A stretch of 64,000 nucleotides of DNA from Massilibacillus massiliensis (GTDB lineage: Bacteria; Bacillota; Negativicutes; FLKF01). Shown piece after piece: positions 60,697 through 64,000 of this stretch; the first letter of the stretch is position 1, and every line of letters starts with the position of its first letter. The notes beneath the pieces were generated by a model that did not search any database, had not been told where the DNA came from, and saw only the letters and a program-made list of their open reading frames with translations. The DNA is taken from contig NZ_LT575483.1 of assembly GCF_900086705.1 (NCBI RefSeq), forward strand, positions 3,229,516 to 3,293,515, in the 5' to 3' direction. The position numbers and the translations under genes are program-made.

Positions 60697-60861
60697 GGAC
60701 AGATAGGTGGCGGGTCGGCGATAAGCGCTCATCTGCGTCGTTACAGTAAGGGGTTGTTCGTCGACGTACGAATGTACGACTCCTTCACAACCCCTTACTG
60801 TGCCTAGCATCTGACCACTTCTCACCAACCGGCAACCTATCTTCGTGCTAGTTTATAAGTG
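60697..60861. repeat. Dispersed structured repeat family 1, copy 2
   Basis: Second full copy of the element at 17171-17336. The inner stem is a perfect 15-base pair helix, ACAGTAAGGGGTTGT (60743-60757) with ACAACCCCTTACTGT (60787-60801). At three positions both sides differ from copy 1 and still pair. It lies 10 bases after the DUF134 stop. Confidence 0.8.
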
Positions 60862-60866
60862 AAATG

Positions 60867-60898
60867 AATTTAACTATTTATTAATAAATAGTTAAATT
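60867..60898. terminator. Perfect 32-base AT-rich palindrome
   Basis: AATTTAACTATTTATT (60867-60882) joins directly to its complement (60883-60898). May be a terminator or operator. Confidence 0.5.
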
Positions 60899-60910
60899 GT
60901 ATACAAAGCT

Positions 60911-60950
60911 GAGACTTTTACAAATTTATGTAGAAGTCTCTTTATTTTTG
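60911..60950 (+). terminator. Terminator GAGACTTTTACA/TGTAGAAGTCTC
   Basis: Arms 60911-60922 and 60929-60940 (one G-U), then TTTATTTTT. Confidence 0.85.
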
Positions 60951-61062
60951 ATGATATATTTTAATATTTTAAAAATTTTGACAACCATGTATATACAATT
61001 GGCAGATAAAAGGTATATAATGTAAAGTGAATCATATATACTGTATACATTAAACGGTTTTA

Positions 61063-61091
61063 TTGACAAAATCTGTATCGTTCTCTATAAT
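61063..61091 (+). promoter_or_regulatory. Promoter of the DAACS symporter gene
   Basis: TTGACA (61063-61068), 17 bases, TATAAT (61086-61091): a consensus promoter 100 bases before the start codon. Several GTATAC-containing motifs upstream (about 60897-61050) might be operator sites. Confidence 0.85.
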
Positions 61092-61191
61092 AATCTACTT
61101 GTAACAAAGATTTTATATTGATGTAATTTTACGAGATTACTCAAATAGAATACAAAAATATAGAAGTGTAACTAAAAGGGGGAGAAACAGG

Positions 61192-62439
61192 TTGAAAAGA
61201 AAAATTGGACTTAGTACACAAATACTGATTGGTTTAATTATTGGGGCATTATTTGGTTATTTTTTTCCGGACATAGGTGCTAAGTTAAAACCAGTTGGTG
61301 ATGGTTTTGTTCGCATGATCAAGATGATTGTTGTTCCATTGATTTTTAGTACATTGGTTATGGGGATTGCAGGCACAGGTGACTTTAAGAAATTAGGTCG
61401 TTTAGGCGGCAAGGCGATTATTTGGTTTGAGATTGCTACGACAGTGGCGCTTGCGGTTGGTCTTATCACAGTTAATCTTATAGAGCCTGGTGTTGGCGTA
61501 AATATTCCGATACCGGCAGATGCAAGTGCACAGGCGGCAGCAACCGCTAAAAAATCAATTAATATGGTAGATTATGTTTTACATATTATTCCGACGAATA
61601 TCATAGATGCATGTGCGCGTAATGATATGTTGCAGATTATCTTCTTTACATGTTTCTTTGGTGTTGGGGTAGCGCATATCGGTAAAGATGCAGAAATTAT
61701 CGTAAATTTTTGCCGCAGTGTAGCTGAAACGATGTTTAAAGTAACGCATTATGTCATGAAGTTAGCACCAATTGGTGTTTTTGCTATGATTGCTTATACT
61801 GTAGGCAGTTTTGGTGTTGAGATGTTAATCCCATTAGGCAAGTTAATTTTATCTTTGATTGGTGCAACGGTGATTTTCTTACTTATATTAATTGCCAGTG
61901 CATCGGTTATCACAGGAATTAATTTTGTTCATGTGGTAAAAGGGATCAAAGAAGCATTGTTAATTGCATTTTCTACAGCGAGCAGTGAAGCTGCCTTGCC
62001 AATTGCTATGCAAAGATTAGAACAATTAGGTGTACCGAAAAACATTGTAACTTTTGTTATGCCTACAGGATATTCTTTTAATCTAGATGGTTCTACATTA
62101 TATAGTTCTTTAACTGTAATTTTTATTGCACAGATTTATGGAATTCCATTATCTTTAGGCGAGCAGCTATTAATCATGTTAACCTTGATGTTGTCTACAA
62201 AAGGAATTGCAGGGGTACCGGGTGCTGGGTTTATCGTTGTTGCAGCTACTGCAACGGCGTTTGGTTTGCCGGCAGATGGTGTAGCCATTGTTCTTGGTGT
62301 GGATCGTATCTTGGACATGGTTCGTACTTGTTGTAATGTGTTTGGCAACTGCATCGCTACGGTTGTCGTGGCACGTTGGGAAAAAGATTTGACTACAGAA
62401 GAGTTTAATCAAGCGTATGGAAAGAATTTTAGCGCTTAA
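61192..62439 (+). CDS. Dicarboxylate/amino acid:cation symporter (DAACS, GltP/DctA type)
   Basis: 415 residues from TTG 61192 with GGGGGAG upstream. Eight membrane helices with two re-entrant loops: FSTASSEAALPIAMQRLEQL (serine-rich HP1), FVMPTGYSFNLDGSTLYSSL (TM7 NMDGT-type motif as NLDGS), KGIAGVPGAGFIV (HP2) and GVDRILDMVRTCCNVFGNCIA (TM8). Imports glutamate, aspartate or C4-dicarboxylates with H+ or Na+. Single gene with its own promoter and terminator. Confidence 0.93.
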   Translation: MKRKIGLSTQILIGLIIGALFGYFFPDIGAKLKPVGDGFVRMIKMIVVPLIFSTLVMGIAGTGDFKKLGRLGGKAIIWFEIATTVALAVGLITVNLIEPGVGVNIPIPADASAQAAATAKKSINMVDYVLHIIPTNIIDACARNDMLQIIFFTCFFGVGVAHIGKDAEIIVNFCRSVAETMFKVTHYVMKLAPIGVFAMIAYTVGSFGVEMLIPLGKLILSLIGATVIFLLILIASASVITGINFVHVVKGIKEALLIAFSTASSEAALPIAMQRLEQLGVPKNIVTFVMPTGYSFNLDGSTLYSSLTVIFIAQIYGIPLSLGEQLLIMLTLMLSTKGIAGVPGAGFIVVAATATAFGLPADGVAIVLGVDRILDMVRTCCNVFGNCIATVVVARWEKDLTTEEFNQAYGKNFSA

Positions 62440-62452
62440 TTATAATGTATAG

Positions 62453-62505
62453 AAAATACCCTATCGATGGTGTTGCACGTTAACATTATCTATAGGGTAT
62501 TTTTA
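62453..62505 (+). terminator. Terminator of the DAACS symporter gene
   Basis: AAAATACCCTAT pairs with ATAGGGTATTTTT across a 27-base loop that holds further pairing. Confidence 0.75.
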
Positions 62506-62627
62506 TATAGTAGAATTCTTTGTACAGACAATAATTTTAGTAAAAATCGGTTTTTTATGTAGGAGTAAATCTATCCGTAATAGAACTAATCTATTATGGA
62601 TATTTTATTGTATTAGGAAGTGATAGG

Positions 62628-63878
62628 ATGCGAACGAAAAAGTATACGGCTACGCTGGCACTTATGATAAGCATGATCGGAGCTGGATTTTTTTATCCAT
62701 ATCATCTAAGCTTTGTCGGCGGGCTAATATATCATGGCTGTTTAGCTGCGATGATTGGCGGTCTTGCAGATTGGTTTGCTGTAACTGCTTTGTTTCGCAA
62801 ACCGCTGGGAATTTCTTATCGTACTGCAATTATTCCGCGAAACCGTCAACGGATTTTTAATGAGCTGGTTGAATTTGTTGGCAATGATTTATTAAGTCCC
62901 GGCAACATCATAAAAGTGATTCGCAAGTATGATACGAGTGATATGTTGGTTAAATATTTAGAAGAAAATGATGGGAAAACGAAATTAAAAGTTCTGATAA
63001 AACGGTTTAGCCATGCGATATTAGAAAATCTAGATACAGATGAAATTGGTAAACGCACGGAAAGCATTGTGCGGGATGGTTCGAAAGACGTTACATTAGC
63101 GCCGATGATAAAGCGGAGTTTACTATGGTCTATTGAACGTCATTATGATGAAACAATCGTGAATTTTATTCTAGATGAAATGATCTCAATTGTGCGCAGG
63201 GAGGAAATGAAAAAAAATTTGGCTGCGATGATTGAGAAGGTAAAGATTGATTATGAAGAAAATAATAAGCGCAGACAACTGGTCAGGTTTGTTTTAGCTA
63301 TATCGTCGCATTATCTGGCAGCAGCGGTGCAAAAAGAGATTATTGTGTATTTAGAGTCACTTCATAATCGAGAGCATAAAATGCGGCTGCAATTGAAGGA
63401 ATGGTTGAAGAATTGGGTTGAAAATTCGTTTGATGATGATGCATTTTTACAGAGATTTAGCGCCTATCAATATAGATTCATTACGGAAAAATTACATATT
63501 GATGAAAAAGTCAGCGAATACATGAAACATAGAATACAGCAATCGGAGACGGATGCGTTATCCAACAATTTCCCGCAAATAGAACATTTTATTGATGAGA
63601 AAGTAGCAAAGTTAAAGGAGGATGCTAAGCGTCAGCAAATACTGGATAAAAAATTGAAAGCTTATCTGTCAATCGTGATTCGTAAGCAGCATAAAATGGT
63701 CATAAAAATTGTGCAAGAGCGTTTACAGGAATTTTCGAATGACGATTTAGCGTTGTTCATTGAACATAAAGTTGGTGAAGATCTGCAAATGATTCGGGTG
63801 AATGGCGCGTTGATTGGCGGGGTGGTCGGAATGATTTTGTATGGTATTACCTATGCTGCAGAAAGGATTTGGTGCTAG
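62628..63878 (+). CDS. DUF445 family membrane protein (YjiN-like)
   Basis: 416 residues. Two N-terminal hydrophobic segments (about 8-24 and 28-50) include the family sequence MIGGLADWFAVTALFRKPLG, followed by IPRNRQRI; a long, charged, helical middle part follows (about 80-390), and a C-terminal hydrophobic segment (VNGALIGGVVGMILYGIT) is the usual end. DUF445 proteins are anchored in the inner membrane, and their function is unknown. GGAAGTGATAGG gives the start. The next gene starts right after the stop codon. Confidence 0.88.
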   Translation: MRTKKYTATLALMISMIGAGFFYPYHLSFVGGLIYHGCLAAMIGGLADWFAVTALFRKPLGISYRTAIIPRNRQRIFNELVEFVGNDLLSPGNIIKVIRKYDTSDMLVKYLEENDGKTKLKVLIKRFSHAILENLDTDEIGKRTESIVRDGSKDVTLAPMIKRSLLWSIERHYDETIVNFILDEMISIVRREEMKKNLAAMIEKVKIDYEENNKRRQLVRFVLAISSHYLAAAVQKEIIVYLESLHNREHKMRLQLKEWLKNWVENSFDDDAFLQRFSAYQYRFITEKLHIDEKVSEYMKHRIQQSETDALSNNFPQIEHFIDEKVAKLKEDAKRQQILDKKLKAYLSIVIRKQHKMVIKIVQERLQEFSNDDLALFIEHKVGEDLQMIRVNGALIGGVVGMILYGITYAAERIWC

Positions 63879-64000
63879 CATGAATCAATTTAACAGGGCG
63901 GATCGTTTATTGTGTGTGCTGCTGATCCTTTTTATCCTTGTATTGTTTCTAAAAGTTACACAACGCAGTCTTTTTATAGACGGCTTATTTTTCTGTATTG
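63879..64000 (+). CDS. Membrane protein, N-terminal part (continues past window)
   Basis: ATG 63879 follows the DUF445 stop directly, so the genes are coupled. The 40 residues visible have one hydrophobic segment (LLCVLLILFILVLFL), then a short loop and the beginning of another hydrophobic stretch. Too short to name. Confidence 0.6.

Overview
The window looks like a low-GC chromosome segment from a member of the Firmicutes that has an outer membrane (class Negativicutes). The evidence is a mix of Firmicutes-style signals (strong AGGAGG ribosome binding sites, TTGACA/TATAAT promoters, a CIRCE heat-shock operator, BglG-type PTS regulators, LrgAB, YwbE, YezD) with diderm genes (a small beta-barrel protein ending in Phe, and an AcrAB-type RND pump). 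The [FeFe] hydrogenase and PPi-type phosphofructokinase point to an anaerobic fermenter. No rRNA or tRNA gene was recognised. The genus cannot be fixed from the sequence alone.

Layout. 1-1.6 kb: end of a radical-SAM DNA-repair-like gene and its DUF4130 partner. 1.9-5.6 kb: SSS symporter, outer-membrane barrel protein, MFS transporter. 5.8-8.2 kb: a 36-repeat CRISPR array with no cas genes in the window. 8.4-9.9 kb: two near-identical modules, each encoding the same 21-residue hydrophobic peptide and a convergent antisense RNA (candidate type I toxin-antitoxin), flanking a likely structured RNA and an unknown 103-residue protein. 10.4-17.2 kb: PTS operon (PRD regulator, IIA, IIB, UlaA-type IIC, SIS isomerase, two pyruvate-type aldolases). 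17.2-17.6 kb and 26.5-26.7 kb: dispersed structured repeats. 17.8-20.2 kb: NMT1-type ABC importer. 20.4-22.4 kb: chemoreceptor. 22.9-26.4 kb: trimeric NAD-linked [FeFe] hydrogenase. 27-35.4 kb: LysR regulators with LrgAB and with a lyase plus dicarboxylate-type transporter. 35.5-38.1 kb: several short transcription units without large ORFs, a 25-residue peptide and a duplicated YezD protein. 38.1-40.3 kb: aminotransferase plus LDH-family dehydrogenase. 40.5-45.5 kb: MarR regulator and RND pump. 45.7-51.1 kb: secreted protein, chemoreceptor, HtpG. 51.4-53.3 kb: two-component system. 53.4-55 kb: YwbE and a DEAD-box helicase. 55-58.5 kb: P1B-ATPase with HMA2-type accessory proteins. 58.8-63.9 kb: PPi-PFK, a DUF134/zinc-ribbon protein, DAACS symporter, DUF445 protein and the start of a further membrane protein.

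How the parts fit. Most operons serve carbon and redox metabolism: sugar-acid-like uptake through a PTS with aldol cleavage to pyruvate, PPi-linked glycolysis, hydrogen evolution from NADH, and reduction of 2-oxoacids made by transamination. The stretch from 5.6 to 10 kb is the accessory part. Its candidate toxin-antitoxin pairs sit directly downstream of the orphan CRISPR array, an arrangement recalling the type I toxin-antitoxin/CRISPR neighbourhoods described in Clostridioides difficile. The peptide does not resemble the Fst, TxpA/BsrG, Hok, Ibs or C. difficile toxins I know, and I consider it the best candidate for an undescribed system here.
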